The position numbers were made by a program, and so were the translations under genes. From NCBI RefSeq assembly GCF_900111275.1, contig NZ_FOGR01000002.1:434001-498000 (forward strand): a DNA stretch of 64,000 nt, in the 5' to 3' direction. Below the pieces are notes generated by a model. It was not told the origin of the DNA. It ran no database searches and worked only from the letters and a program-made list of their open reading frames with translations. Every line of letters starts with the position of its first letter. The stretch's first letter is position 1. Positions 38,476-47,636 of the stretch are shown one piece after another. The stretch comes from Rhizobium sp. NFR03 (GTDB lineage Bacteria; Pseudomonadota; Alphaproteobacteria; Rhizobiales; Rhizobiaceae).

Positions 38476-39291
38476 ATGAACATGATGTCAGAAGCGACTC
38501 TCGAAAAGGCGGTCGATCAGAAGATGAATGCTGTCCCTCACAAGATGATCGGCAAGGATGTGTCGGTCTACTACGGCGAAAAGCGTGCGCTGTTCGACGT
38601 GAACCTCAACATCCGCGAAAACACGGTCACCGCGCTGATCGGCCCCTCCGGCTGTGGCAAGTCGACCTTCCTGCGGACCCTGAACCGCATGAACGATACG
38701 ATCGATCACTGCCGGGTCACCGGCAAGATCACGCTCGACGATGGTGATATCTACGATCCCTCGATCGACGTGGTCGAACTGCGGGCCCGCGTCGGCATGG
38801 TCTTCCAGAAGCCGAATCCGTTTCCGAAGTCGATCTACGAAAACGTAACCTACGGCCCGAAGATCCATGGCCTCGCCCGCAGCAAGGCCGAACTCGACGC
38901 CATCGTCGAGCAGAGCCTGCAGAAGGCCGGCCTCTGGAACGAAGTGAAGGACCGCCTGCACGAGTCCGGCACCGGCCTCTCCGGCGGCCAGCAGCAGCGT
39001 CTCTGCATTGCGCGGGCCGTTGCCGTCAGTCCCGAGGTCATCCTCATGGATGAGCCCTGCTCGGCGCTCGACCCGATCGCGACCGCCAAAGTCGAGGAGC
39101 TGATCCACGAACTGCGCGCCAATTACACGATCGTCATCGTCACGCACTCCATGCAGCAGGCCGCCCGCGTCTCGCAGCGCACCGCCATGTTCCACCTCGG
39201 CAATCTCGTCGAGGAGAACGACACCGACAAGATGTTCACCAATCCGGATGACCAGCGCACCCAGGATTACATCATGGGCCGCTTCGGCTGA
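38476..39291 (+). CDS. pstB: Phosphate ABC transporter ATP-binding protein PstB
   Basis: A 271-residue ATPase that powers phosphate import. Walker A is [19 protein letters not shown], the Q loop [18 protein letters not shown] is diagnostic of PstB, the signature is [14 protein letters not shown] and Walker B is [15 protein letters not shown]. It is 14 bp downstream of pstA and 55 bp upstream of phoU. Confidence 0.96.
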   Translation: MNMMSEATLEKAVDQKMNAVPHKMIGKDVSVYYGEKRALFDVNLNIRENTVTALIGPSGCGKSTFLRTLNRMNDTIDHCRVTGKITLDDGDIYDPSIDVVELRARVGMVFQKPNPFPKSIYENVTYGPKIHGLARSKAELDAIVEQSLQKAGLWNEVKDRLHESGTGLSGGQQQRLCIARAVAVSPEVILMDEPCSALDPIATAKVEELIHELRANYTIVIVTHSMQQAARVSQRTAMFHLGNLVEENDTDKMFTNPDDQRTQDYIMGRFG

Positions 39292-39346
39292 CCGGTCGCC
39301 AGACCGACAGCACTGCGCCCGTGACCGAACTCCAAGGACAGGATCC

Positions 39347-40057
39347 ATGGCAACCCATATCGTATCCGTCTATGACGAAGACCTGAAATATCTGAGCCGC
39401 CGTATCTCCGAAATGGGTGGCCTTGCCGAGCAGATGGTGGCCGAATCCGTTCGCGCTCTCGTCAACGCCGATCTGGGCCTTGCCCAGAAGGTCATCTCCG
39501 ACGACGTCGTGCTCGACGATGCCGAGCGTCAGATCGGCGAGAAAGCGATCGTGACGATCGCCAAGCGCCAGCCGATGGCGGCCGACCTGCGGGAGATCAT
39601 GGGATCGATCCGCATCGCGGCCGATCTGGAGCGTGTGGGCGATCTCGGCAAGAACACGGCCAAGCGCGTCATCGCCGTCTCCAGCGCCAGCCTGCCGCGG
39701 CAGCTGGCTCGCGGCATCGAGCATCTGGCCGAACTGACGCTGATGCAGCTGAAGGAAGTTCTGGATGTCTACGCATCCCGTTCGGCCGAAAAGGCGAAGG
39801 CGATCCGCGAGCGCGACGGCGAAATCGACGCGATCTACACGTCGCTGTTCCGCGAGCTCCTGACCTACATGATGGAAGATCCGCGCAACATCACGCCGTG
39901 CACGCATCTGCTGTTCTGCGCCAAGAACATCGAGCGCATCGGCGACCACGCGACCAACATCGCCGAGACGATCTACTACATGACGACCGGTGCGCAGCCG
40001 CTGGGCGAACGTCCGAAGGACGACTCGTCGAACACCGTCGGCGCACTCGCCACATGA
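39347..40057 (+). CDS. phoU: Phosphate signalling protein PhoU
   Basis: A 236-residue all-helical protein made of two similar three-helix bundles. The repeated metal-binding motifs E-x-x-x-D-x-x-x-D (e.g. ERQIGEKAIV / LREIMGSIRIAADLERVGDLGKN) and HLLFCAKNIERIGDHATNIAET are plain. PhoU holds PhoR in its phosphatase state when phosphate is plentiful by contacting PstB and PhoR. ATG 39347 is chosen over a frame from 39248 that overlaps pstB. It is part of the pst transcript. Confidence 0.95.
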   Translation: MATHIVSVYDEDLKYLSRRISEMGGLAEQMVAESVRALVNADLGLAQKVISDDVVLDDAERQIGEKAIVTIAKRQPMAADLREIMGSIRIAADLERVGDLGKNTAKRVIAVSSASLPRQLARGIEHLAELTLMQLKEVLDVYASRSAEKAKAIRERDGEIDAIYTSLFRELLTYMMEDPRNITPCTHLLFCAKNIERIGDHATNIAETIYYMTTGAQPLGERPKDDSSNTVGALAT

Positions 40058-40250
40058 GCGCGTGGCGCGGGAGCACCACGCTTCCGCGCCATTACCTCGG
40101 GTCGCAAGACCGCATGAAGGTTCGGCTGAAGGATGTGCAGCCGCAATGGCGGTCTTTCACCGCCACGCATGAAAACTGTCCAAAATGATCGCCGCCTTCG
40201 GGATCTGGCGAGAGCCTTGTCGCGTGACGAGGATACTACGGAGTCCAGAA

Positions 40251-40934
40251 ATGCAGCCGAAAATTGCCGTTGTCGAAGATGAAGAAGCGCTGAGCGTCCT
40301 CCTGCGTTACAATCTTGAGGCCGAAGGCTTCGATGTCGACACCATCAACCGGGGCGACGAGGCGGAGATGCGGCTGCAAGAGCGGCTCCCCGATCTCCTG
40401 ATTCTCGACTGGATGCTGCCCGGCGTGTCCGGCATCGAGCTTTGCCGCCGCCTGCGCCAGCGCAGCGAGACGGAGCGCCTTCCGATCATCATGCTGACGG
40501 CACGTGGCGAAGAGAGCGAACGGGTTCGCGGCCTTGCCACCGGCGCGGACGATTATGTCGTAAAGCCGTTCTCGACGCCCGAGCTGATCGCACGGGTGAA
40601 GGCCATGCTGAGACGCGCGCGTCCCGAAGTCCTGTCCTCGCTTCTGAAATGCGGCGATATCGAACTCGACCGCGAAACACACCGCGTTCACCGCAAGACC
40701 CGTGAAGTCCGCCTTGGACCGACGGAGTTCCGTCTCCTCGAATTCTTCATGGCCTCGCCCGGCCGCGTCTTCTCGCGCTCGCAGCTTCTCGACGGCGTCT
40801 GGGGTCATGACATCTACGTTGACGAACGCACTGTCGACGTCCATGTCGGGCGCCTCCGCAAGGCCCTCAACTTCTCCAACATGCAGGACGTCATCCGCAC
40901 GGTGCGTGGCGCGGGCTACTCGCTGGAGAGCTGA
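40251..40934 (+). CDS. phoB: Phosphate regulon response regulator PhoB
   Basis: A 227-residue OmpR/PhoB-type regulator. The receiver domain has the acidic pocket VVEDEE, the phosphoryl acceptor Asp53 (LILDWMLPG) and Lys in YVVKPFS; the C-terminal winged helix has RLGPTEFRLLEFFM and the recognition helix ERTVDVHVGRLRKAL. It should bind the PHO box at 34346. ATG 40251 follows ACGGAG. It is 193 bp downstream of phoU, so it may be read from the pst promoter and its own. Confidence 0.95.
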   Translation: MQPKIAVVEDEEALSVLLRYNLEAEGFDVDTINRGDEAEMRLQERLPDLLILDWMLPGVSGIELCRRLRQRSETERLPIIMLTARGEESERVRGLATGADDYVVKPFSTPELIARVKAMLRRARPEVLSSLLKCGDIELDRETHRVHRKTREVRLGPTEFRLLEFFMASPGRVFSRSQLLDGVWGHDIYVDERTVDVHVGRLRKALNFSNMQDVIRTVRGAGYSLES

Positions 40935-41214
40935 CAGTCCTCCGCATCGCACCGGAGGCGCGTGGCAGATCTCCCGGCGTCGGGATCGTCTTCCGCATGA
41001 CATCGTGCCGGAACATTAAAGCCCTACAGCGAACGGGGATGCGCCTCATGATGCACGGTGCCCGTGAGCCTTCGAAGGGTCAGACGGGCAAGTGCAGACG
41101 TGGCCTTGCCTCCGAAGCAACGAGCATCATCCATTATCAGCACGAATGCAGAACGCCTTCTTCGCGAGCACGAAGAAGGCGTTTCGTTTGGGTCTGCCAG
41201 AGAGCGTCGGGCGC

Positions 41215-41787
41215 TTAACGCGCGCGGCGGCGCTCGGCCGAGGGCTGGTAAGCCAGCTTGGCGTGGAAAGTGCAGTAGGGCGAGCTATCCGGGGAATCGT
41301 TGCCGCAGAAGTGGAACTCGTCCTTCATCGGGTCGCCGATCGGCCATTTGCAGGTGCGGTCGGTGAGCTGGGTCAGAACGAGCTTGCGCGACATCGGTAC
41401 GACGACGTTGCTGCCCGTTGCGCCGTTCGTGCCGCTGCCGGTTACCGCCAGTGCGGTTTCGGGTGCGAAGGCGCTTTCGGAATCTTCGATGACGTTCATC
41501 GTGTTTGCCGGGCGTGCCATCGGGCGCAACGGTGCAGCGCGCGGTACGGCATTGGCTACGACGGCTTCCGGTGCTGCCGGGCGTGCGACGACCACGGGGC
41601 GCTTGGGGCGGGTTGCGCTCGGTGCGGCGCCGCCGGCCTTGGCGCGACCGGGAAGCGACAGACGGTGAACCTTGCCGATGACGGCGTTGCGGCTGACGCC
41701 ACCGAGCTGCGCCGCGATCTGGCTTGCGCTCAAGCCCTCGGCCCAGAGCTTCTTCAGTCTCTCCACCCGCTCGTCAGTCCAGTTCAT
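41215..41787 (-). CDS. gcrA: GcrA cell cycle regulator
   Basis: GcrA is an alphaproteobacterial master regulator that binds RNA polymerase sigma70 and promoters methylated at GANTC by CcrM. The 190-residue protein starts MNWTDERVERLKKLWAEGLSASQ, the conserved helix-turn-helix with GVSRNAVIGKVHRL, followed by a flexible Ala/Pro linker and a C-terminal domain with CKWPIGDP and FHFCGN. ATG 41787 has GGAG upstream; an open extension to 41859 is not conserved-looking. Six GANTC sites crowd the region from 41821 to 41967. Confidence 0.95.
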   Translation of the reverse strand: MNWTDERVERLKKLWAEGLSASQIAAQLGGVSRNAVIGKVHRLSLPGRAKAGGAAPSATRPKRPVVVARPAAPEAVVANAVPRAAPLRPMARPANTMNVIEDSESAFAPETALAVTGSGTNGATGSNVVVPMSRKLVLTQLTDRTCKWPIGDPMKDEFHFCGNDSPDSSPYCTFHAKLAYQPSAERRRAR

Positions 41788-41820
41788 GGTCGTCTCCGTT
41801 CCAGGCCGTTCATAAAGGAC

Positions 41821-41967
41821 GAATCCTTCACCGCGCCCCGGATGGATCCGAAGCTGCAACGCCTTGACTCTTTTGGTGACTAGGTCCGCCGCATGCGTCT
41901 AGCAATTATTTGCTAACCTAGAGACGGGGTGACTCCGTGACAAGAGTCCGGTGAATCGACCCGAATC
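41821..41967. promoter_or_regulatory. Cluster of six GANTC (CcrM methylation) sites with a palindrome
   Basis: GAATC at 41821, GACTC at 41866, GACTC at 41931, GAGTC at 41944, GAATC at 41953 and GAATC at 41963 lie within 147 bp, where chance would give fewer than one. The palindrome TAGCAA-TTAT-TTGCTA (41900-41915) sits in the middle. This is the upstream region of gcrA and the far end of the gcrA-argD gap. Confidence 0.8.
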
Positions 41968-42082
41968 GATTTTTGGGTTTTCCCCAACTTGCTGCCACGG
42001 CGTGATATATTTGCAAGGCATTTTCTCCTCGAAGCATCGCATCCGAAAAACGCATAACAAGGCCGTCATTCCGGGACTTTTG

Positions 42083-42163
42083 TTGACAGCGGCACCTGAA
42101 ATACCGATAGTGCGCTCGCCGCCGTCAAGGCGGTATTTTTCATTCCGGACCGGCGATACCGGT
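42083..42163 (+). promoter_or_regulatory. argD promoter and leader hairpins
   Basis: TTGACA (42083-42088) is followed after 17 bp by GATAGT (42106-42111). Just downstream are two small hairpins: CCGCC-GTCAA-GGCGG (42119-42133), then TATTTTT, and ACCGG-CGATA-CCGGT (42149-42163). The first with its T run looks like a weak attenuator; control by arginine is only a guess. Confidence 0.5.
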
Positions 42164-42225
42164 CTCTGCAAAAAACAGATCGAACCTCCCGCAACCCGCG
42201 CGGACAGGACGAGGAGATTGGCACG

Positions 42226-43425
42226 ATGGCCGAGGCTACCCCGCTTTATGAGACCTATATGCGCGCGCCGCTGCGCTTCGAGCGCGGCGAGGGTGTCTGG
42301 CTGGTGGCGGAAGATGGATCGCGCTATCTCGATTTCGCAGCCGGTGTCGCAGTGAATTCGCTCGGCCACGCTCATCCGCATCTGGTGGCAGCGCTGAAGG
42401 ATCAGGCCGACAAGGTCTGGCATCTTTCCAACCTCTACGAGATTCCCGGCCAGGAGAAGCTTGCCAAGCGCCTGACGGATAGCACCTTTGCCGACAAGGT
42501 TTTCTTCACCAATTCGGGTGCGGAAGCGCTGGAGTGCGCTATCAAGACGGCGCGCCGCTACCAGTTCGCCAAGGGCCGGACGGAGCGTTTCCATGTCATC
42601 ACCTTCGAAGGCGCGTTCCACGGGCGCACGCTGGCGACCATCGCAGCCGGCGGACAGGCCAAATATCTCGAAGGCTTCGGCCCCAAGGCGCCCGGCTTCG
42701 TGCAGGTCCCCTTCGGCGATCTCGATGCCGTCAAGGATGCGATCACCGAGGAGACGGCTGCGATCCTGATCGAGCCGATCCAGGGCGAGGGCGGCATTCG
42801 GCCCGCGCCCAAGGCTTTCCTTCAGGCGCTGCGCGATCTTTGCGACGAGTACGGCCTGATGCTGATCTTCGACGAGGTCCAGTGCGGCGTCGGCCGGACC
42901 GGCAAGCTCTTCGCCTATGAGTGGTCCGGCATCGAACCGGATATTCTGGCTGCTGCCAAGGGGATCGGCGGCGGTTTCCCGCTCGGCGCCTGCCTTGCGA
43001 CGGAGGAGGCTGCATCCGGCATGGTTGCCGGCACGCATGGCTCGACCTACGGCGGCAATCCGCTGGCCATGGCCGTCGGCAATGCCGTGCTCGACGTCGT
43101 TCTCGGGGAAGGCTTCCTTGAGCACGTCCGTGACGTCGCGCTCGTCTTCCGCCAGGGCCTGGCGTCGCTTGCCGACCGCTTCCCCGATGTGATCGAGGAG
43201 ATCCGCGGCGAAGGCCTCATGCTCGGCATCAAGGCAGCTGTTCCCTCCGCCGAGTTGCTGAAGGCGATCCGGGCGGAGAAGATGCTGGCGGTGCCTGCCG
43301 GCGAAAACGTCATTCGCCTGCTTCCGCCGCTGATCACCACAGCAGAGGAAGCCCGCGAGGGTCTTGCTCGCATCGAGCGCGCCAGCGAGACGCTGACGGC
43401 CGTGAAGCAGCGCGCGACCGCTTAA
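42226..43425 (+). CDS. argD: Acetylornithine aminotransferase ArgD
   Basis: ArgD transfers an amino group from glutamate to N-acetylglutamate semialdehyde in arginine synthesis; many also act on succinyl-diaminopimelate. The 399-residue class III aminotransferase shows [19 protein letters not shown], the PLP lysine in [14 protein letters not shown], and [14 protein letters not shown] for cofactor phosphate. ATG 42226 follows GAGGAG. It precedes argF by 111 bp on the same strand and shares the upstream region with gcrA. Confidence 0.92.
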   Translation: MAEATPLYETYMRAPLRFERGEGVWLVAEDGSRYLDFAAGVAVNSLGHAHPHLVAALKDQADKVWHLSNLYEIPGQEKLAKRLTDSTFADKVFFTNSGAEALECAIKTARRYQFAKGRTERFHVITFEGAFHGRTLATIAAGGQAKYLEGFGPKAPGFVQVPFGDLDAVKDAITEETAAILIEPIQGEGGIRPAPKAFLQALRDLCDEYGLMLIFDEVQCGVGRTGKLFAYEWSGIEPDILAAAKGIGGGFPLGACLATEEAASGMVAGTHGSTYGGNPLAMAVGNAVLDVVLGEGFLEHVRDVALVFRQGLASLADRFPDVIEEIRGEGLMLGIKAAVPSAELLKAIRAEKMLAVPAGENVIRLLPPLITTAEEAREGLARIERASETLTAVKQRATA

Positions 43426-43536
43426 GGTCGCGCCCCTCACGGCACCAGAATACGGACAACCAGAATTACCGAAACCCCAGGCCCTGACAGGGGGCTGAAA
43501 GCCCGTAACGGGACAAGGACAGGACACCGCATTTCC

Positions 43537-44454
43537 ATGGCTGATACCCGGCACTTCCTCGATCTCTCCGCCATGTCGGCAGAGAATCTGCGCTCCATCA
43601 TCGATGATGCGCGGGTGCGAAAGGCAGCGACCAAGGCCGGAACAGCCGAGAAGCCGCTGGCCGGCAAGATGCTGGCCATGATCTTCGAAAAGCCATCGAC
43701 CCGGACCCGCGTATCCTTCGATGTCGGCATGCGCCAGCTTGGCGGCGAGACGCTGTTCCTGTCGGGCACGGAAATGCAGCTCGGTCGCGCCGAGACCATC
43801 GGCGACACCGCCAAGGTTCTCTCGCGTTATGTCGATGCGATCATGATCCGCACCACGGATCACAGCCGTCTTCTGGAGCTTGCGGAACACGCGACAGTGC
43901 CCGTCATCAACGCGCTGACGGATACGACGCATCCTTGCCAGATCATGGCCGACATCATGACCTTCGAGGAGCATAATGGCCCCGTAAAAGGCAAGACCAT
44001 CGCCTGGACCGGCGACGGCAACAATGTGCTGCATTCCTTCATCGAAGGTTCGGCTCGGTTCGGCTACACGATGAAGATGGCCGTGCCGCTCGGCTCCGAG
44101 CCCGACGACAAGATCCTGAACTGGGCGCGCAACAATGGCGGCGATGTCGTCCTGTCGCATGATCCGGAAAAGACGGTCGCCGGCGCCGATTGCGTGGTGA
44201 CCGACACCTGGGTATCGATGAACCAGGAACATCGCGCCCGCGGCCATAATGTCTTCCAGCCCTATCAGGTCAACGCCGCCCTGATGTCGAAGGCGGACGA
44301 GAACGCGCTGTTCATGCACTGCCTGCCGGCGCATCGCGGTGAAGAGGTCACCGACGAGGTGATCGACGGCCGCCAGTCCGTCGTGTTCGATGAAGCGGAA
44401 AACCGCCTTCATGCCCAGAAGTCGATCCTTGCCTGGTGCCTTGGCGCTCTCTGA
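43537..44454 (+). CDS. argF: Ornithine carbamoyltransferase ArgF
   Basis: ArgF makes citrulline from ornithine and carbamoyl phosphate. In the 305-residue protein STRTRVSF (carbamoyl phosphate binding), HPCQIMADI and [11 protein letters not shown] (ornithine site Cys) are all intact; DTWVSM is the SMG-type loop region. The length and motif order match catabolic and anabolic OTCs alike; the argD neighbour supports the biosynthetic role. ATG 43537 begins [13 protein letters not shown]. Confidence 0.95.
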   Translation: MADTRHFLDLSAMSAENLRSIIDDARVRKAATKAGTAEKPLAGKMLAMIFEKPSTRTRVSFDVGMRQLGGETLFLSGTEMQLGRAETIGDTAKVLSRYVDAIMIRTTDHSRLLELAEHATVPVINALTDTTHPCQIMADIMTFEEHNGPVKGKTIAWTGDGNNVLHSFIEGSARFGYTMKMAVPLGSEPDDKILNWARNNGGDVVLSHDPEKTVAGADCVVTDTWVSMNQEHRARGHNVFQPYQVNAALMSKADENALFMHCLPAHRGEEVTDEVIDGRQSVVFDEAENRLHAQKSILAWCLGAL

Positions 44455-44661
44455 GCGTATCGACGTGACGCAAAGCGCTGAACCTTGAAAACCGGCATCC
44501 GGCCACCGATCTAGGTGCAAAGCGGAATGCCACGGTTTTCGCTGGCATTTCTTATGAATCCAATAGAATGGAGTTGCGGCTTTGCGATTCCCGGGCGTGT
44601 CCGGGGCGCCGTTATCTGCGTTCGGGCTCGCTGCGGCGGGTCTTGCATCAGGAGTATGGAC

Positions 44662-45648
44662 ATGGTGGACAAGGGACCAGATCTCGGCGAATTCGGCTAT
44701 GCGGGCGACGACCGCGTCGTGCCCTTTCAGGTGGAAGGGCTCGACGTGCGCGGCCGTGCCGTTCAGCTCGGCCCGATGCTCGACGCCATCCTCGAGCGTC
44801 ACAATTACCCGCTTCCGGTCGCGCGCCTGGTTGCCGAAACGGTGGTGCTCACCGTGCTGCTCGGTACGTCGCTGAAGTTCGACGGGAAGCTGATCATCCA
44901 GACGAAGAGCGACGGTCCGGTGGATCTCGTCGTTGCCGATTTCTCGACACCCGACCGCGTGCGGGCCTATGCCCGCTATGACGAGGAGGCGCTGGCCAGC
45001 GCCATCGAGAAGGGGGAGACCGATCCGCAGGACCTTCTGGGACAGGGCATTCTCGCTTTCACCATCGATCAGGGCGAGTTTACCCAGCGCTATCAGGGCA
45101 TCGTGCCGCTCGACGGTGCGTCGCTCGAGGAGATCGCCGGCGTCTACTTCCGCCAGTCTGAGCAGATCCCGACCAAGGTACGCCTTGGCGTGGCCGAGCT
45201 TCTGGATCGCGACGAAAACGGCAAGCCGCGTCATCGCTGGCGCGCCGGCGGTATGGTCGCGCAATTCCTGCCGGAAGCGCCCGACCGCATGCGCCAGCCG
45301 GACCTGCATGGTGGCGATGGCGACGAGAGCTTCGATGGCAGCGTCGACGATCTTTGGGACGAAGCCCGCGTGATGGTGGAAACGATCGATGCCGACGAGC
45401 TGACCGACCCGACGGTCGGTACCGAACGGCTCCTGTTTCGCCTGTTCCATGAGCGCGGTGTGCGGGTCTATCCGCCGCAGGCGGTCTATGACCAGTGCGC
45501 CTGCTCGCGAGAGAAGCTGCGCGATGTCCTCGCCAGCTTCAGCCAGGAAGAGATCGAGAGCACGGTCGAAGATGGCGTTATCTCGGTGACCTGCGAGTTC
45601 TGCTCGACCACGTACACCTTCGAGGCGACGGAAGTCCGTCCGCAGTAA
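44662..45648 (+). CDS. hslO: Redox-regulated chaperone Hsp33
   Basis: Hsp33 is a cytosolic holdase switched on when oxidants release zinc from four cysteines. The 328-residue protein has these as CAC (QCACSREKL) and CEFC near the C-terminus, the usual CxC-x(n)-CxxC arrangement. The N-terminal domain begins DDRVVPFQVEGLDVRGRAV. Two in-frame ATGs lie close together; AGGAG is one base before 44656 and seven before 44662, so 44662 is chosen. It is 207 bp downstream of argF. Confidence 0.94.
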   Translation: MVDKGPDLGEFGYAGDDRVVPFQVEGLDVRGRAVQLGPMLDAILERHNYPLPVARLVAETVVLTVLLGTSLKFDGKLIIQTKSDGPVDLVVADFSTPDRVRAYARYDEEALASAIEKGETDPQDLLGQGILAFTIDQGEFTQRYQGIVPLDGASLEEIAGVYFRQSEQIPTKVRLGVAELLDRDENGKPRHRWRAGGMVAQFLPEAPDRMRQPDLHGGDGDESFDGSVDDLWDEARVMVETIDADELTDPTVGTERLLFRLFHERGVRVYPPQAVYDQCACSREKLRDVLASFSQEEIESTVEDGVISVTCEFCSTTYTFEATEVRPQ

Positions 45649-45675
45649 AGGTGCTCGGTGGCGGCGCGCTGAAAG

Positions 45676-45698
45676 ACCCCCGACTATTGGTCGGGGGT
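45676..45698. terminator. Hairpin between hslO and apaG
   Basis: ACCCCCGAC (45676-45684) and GTCGGGGGT (45690-45698) form a perfect 9-bp stem with loop TATTG between two converging genes, reaching into the apaG stop codon. The T run is short, so termination is likely but not certain. Confidence 0.55.
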
Positions 45699-46090
45699 TA
45701 GTTCAGCGTGCGGCTGAGGCCCGGTAGATCCAGCGAAAAAGCGGGAATGTCGACCGTGAAGGTTTCCCCCTCCGTCGTCTCCATCGAATAGTGGCCGAAC
45801 ATCACACCGGATGGCGTATCGAGCGGGCAGCCGGAGGAGTATTCGAAGGTGTCGCCGGGGTTCAGTACGGGCTGTTCGCCGATCACGCCGGGGCCATTGA
45901 CCTCGTCGACCTGCCCGTTCTCATCCGTGATGTGCCAGTAGCGCGTCATCAGCCGCACCGTCTTGACGGAGCGGTTGGAAATCAGGATCCGGTAGCCCCA
46001 GACGTAGCGCCCATCCTCGGGATCGGACTGATCCTCCAGATAATAGGGCTCTACGGTGACTTCGATGTCCCGTGTCAGCGCGCGATACAT
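45698..46090 (-). CDS. apaG: ApaG family protein
   Basis: A 130-residue protein of one immunoglobulin/fibronectin-like beta sandwich. The conserved core is [13 protein letters not shown], then [33 protein letters not shown], then [18 protein letters not shown]. ApaG in Salmonella was linked to cobalt and magnesium efflux; its biochemical role is not settled. ATG 46090 ([11 protein letters not shown]) is the family start; the open frame upstream to 46183 is not. Confidence 0.93.
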   Translation of the reverse strand: MYRALTRDIEVTVEPYYLEDQSDPEDGRYVWGYRILISNRSVKTVRLMTRYWHITDENGQVDEVNGPGVIGEQPVLNPGDTFEYSSGCPLDTPSGVMFGHYSMETTEGETFTVDIPAFSLDLPGLSRTLN

Positions 46091-46181
46091 GATGCAAAAC
46101 CTTTCCAGTCGCTGACCCAGTCTAGCGCCAGATGGTTTCCCGAAGGATAACGCCCGCGGAAAGTGTGTTGCAGCACGGCAC

Positions 46182-46214
46182 AAAGAAAAAATCGCGCCGG
46201 TGAGGCGCGATTTT
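46182..46214 (-). terminator. Intrinsic terminator of metZ
   Basis: AAAATCGCGCC (46188-46198) and GGCGCGATTTT (46204-46214) pair over 11 bp with loop GGTGA. On the minus strand the stem runs into a tract of T residues, just after the metZ stop. Confidence 0.9.
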
Positions 46215-46245
46215 CAGGCGTTCCAGCGATCGCAGAAGAGGTGAC

Positions 46246-47439
46246 TCAGGCCGAAACGGCCTTGAGTGCCCGGGCGAAATCCTCGATCAGGTCCGCGCTG
46301 TCCTCGATCCCGGCCGACAGACGCACGGTGCCGTCGGAGATGCCGAGTTCGGCGCGGGCTTCCTCGTTGAGGTTCTTGTGCGTCGTCGTCGCCGGATGCG
46401 TGATCAGGCTCTTGCTGTCGCCGAGATTGTTCGAAATCTTGACGATATCGAGCGCGTTCTGCAGCGCGAACGCTGCTTTCTTGCCGCCCTTCATCTCGAA
46501 GCAGACCAACGTGGAGCCGCCCTTCATCTGTTTTGCGATGATGTCGGCCTGCGGGTGGTCTGACCTGCCGGGATAGATCACGCGGGCGACCTGACTCTGC
46601 TCGGCGAGGAAATCGGCCACCTTCGCCGCGTTCTCGCTCTGCTGGCGCACACGCAACGGCAGGGTCTCAATACCCTTCAGCAATGTCCAGGCGTTGAACG
46701 GCGACAGGGCAGGGCCCGTATGGCGGAAGTAGTCGTGCAGATGCTCGTCGATCCAGTCCTTTGACGACAGGATGACGCCACCAAGGCAGCGGCCCTGACC
46801 ATCGATGTGCTTGGTTGCGGAATAGACGACGACATGTGCGCCAAGTTCGAGCGGCTTTTGCAGGAGGGGCGTTGCAAAGACGTTGTCCACCACCAGCTTG
46901 GCGCCGGCTGCATCGGCAAGCTTCGCCACGGCGGCGATATCGACCACCTCCAGCGTCGGGTTGGTCGGGCTTTCCAGAAAGAAGACCTTGGTATTCGGAC
47001 GGATCGCCTTTTCCCAGTTCTCGATGAAGCGCCCATCGACCAGCGTGCATTCGATGCCGTAGGACGGCGCGAGCGTTTCCACGACCCAGCGGCATGAGCC
47101 GAAGAGCGCCCGCGCGGCAACGATATGATCGCCTGCCTTCAGCTGGCAGAGGATAGCCGCTGAGACGGCTGCCATGCCCGAGGCCGTGGCGCGCGCGTCT
47201 TCGGCGCCTTCCAGCAGGCACATGCGCCTTTCGAACATGTCGTTGGTCGGGCTGCCGTAGCGGGCATAGATGAAGCCGTCCGTCTCGCCCTTGAAGCGTG
47301 CTTCGGCGGCCTCCGACGTTTCGTAGACGAAGCCCTGCGTGAGGAAGATCGCCTCGGATGTCTCGCCGTGATGGGAGCGGGTGGTGCCGCCGTGAACGAG
47401 CTGCGTCGCCGGGCGCCAGGTGTTGTTTGCCGTGCTCAT
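46246..47439 (-). CDS. metZ: O-succinylhomoserine sulfhydrylase MetZ
   Basis: A 397-residue PLP enzyme of the Cys/Met metabolism family that makes homocysteine from O-succinylhomoserine and sulfide. YSATKHIDGQGRCLGGV carries the PLP lysine, and YARYGSPTNDMFERRM and ESPTNPTLEVVDI are typical of the group. The substrate assignment to O-succinylhomoserine follows alphaproteobacterial MetZ; cystathionine enzymes are related. ATG 47439 has AAGGAG seven bases away. The leader holds a SAM-II riboswitch and terminator, so excess S-adenosylmethionine should switch it off. Confidence 0.92.
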   Translation of the reverse strand: MSTANNTWRPATQLVHGGTTRSHHGETSEAIFLTQGFVYETSEAAEARFKGETDGFIYARYGSPTNDMFERRMCLLEGAEDARATASGMAAVSAAILCQLKAGDHIVAARALFGSCRWVVETLAPSYGIECTLVDGRFIENWEKAIRPNTKVFFLESPTNPTLEVVDIAAVAKLADAAGAKLVVDNVFATPLLQKPLELGAHVVVYSATKHIDGQGRCLGGVILSSKDWIDEHLHDYFRHTGPALSPFNAWTLLKGIETLPLRVRQQSENAAKVADFLAEQSQVARVIYPGRSDHPQADIIAKQMKGGSTLVCFEMKGGKKAAFALQNALDIVKISNNLGDSKSLITHPATTTHKNLNEEARAELGISDGTVRLSAGIEDSADLIEDFARALKAVSA

Positions 47440-47460
47440 CAATTGTCTCCTTCCAGAAAC

Positions 47461-47491
47461 AAAAAAACCGGTCGCGTAAAGCAGACCGGTT
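47461..47491 (-). terminator. Riboswitch-controlled terminator in the metZ leader
   Basis: On the minus strand AACCGGTC (47491-47484), a 10-nt loop and GACCGGTT (47473-47466) are followed by U residues to 47461. It is just downstream of the SAM-II aptamer and 22 bp before the metZ start. Confidence 0.88.
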
Positions 47492-47496
47492 CGAGC

Positions 47497-47554
47497 CCGG
47501 TCTTTTTAGCCATTTGTTTAACGTGGCTGCAAGCCGACCGGCCAAATCACCACG
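47497..47554 (-). promoter_or_regulatory. SAM-II riboswitch upstream of metZ
   Basis: The minus strand carries the SAM-II hallmarks in order: stem arm CGTGG, then TGATTT, loop CCGGTC, the closing arm CCACG, and TTAAAC-AAATGGCTAAAAAG ending in GACCGG, which pairs with the loop CCGGTC as pseudoknot P2. The class is known to bind S-adenosylmethionine upstream of methionine genes in alphaproteobacteria. Confidence 0.92.
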
Positions 47555-47636
47555 GGATAAGTTCCCATACGTCTTCGCCCCGCTTGCGTCAATCGGCCGT
47601 TTTTGGTTTTGTCGGCCTCGAAAAAAGGATGATGGC

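Noticed and set aside
41899-45450. Very long open frame on the minus strand opposite argD, argF and hslO
   Set aside because: It spans three clear genes with full motif sets on the other strand, so it is an antisense shadow.
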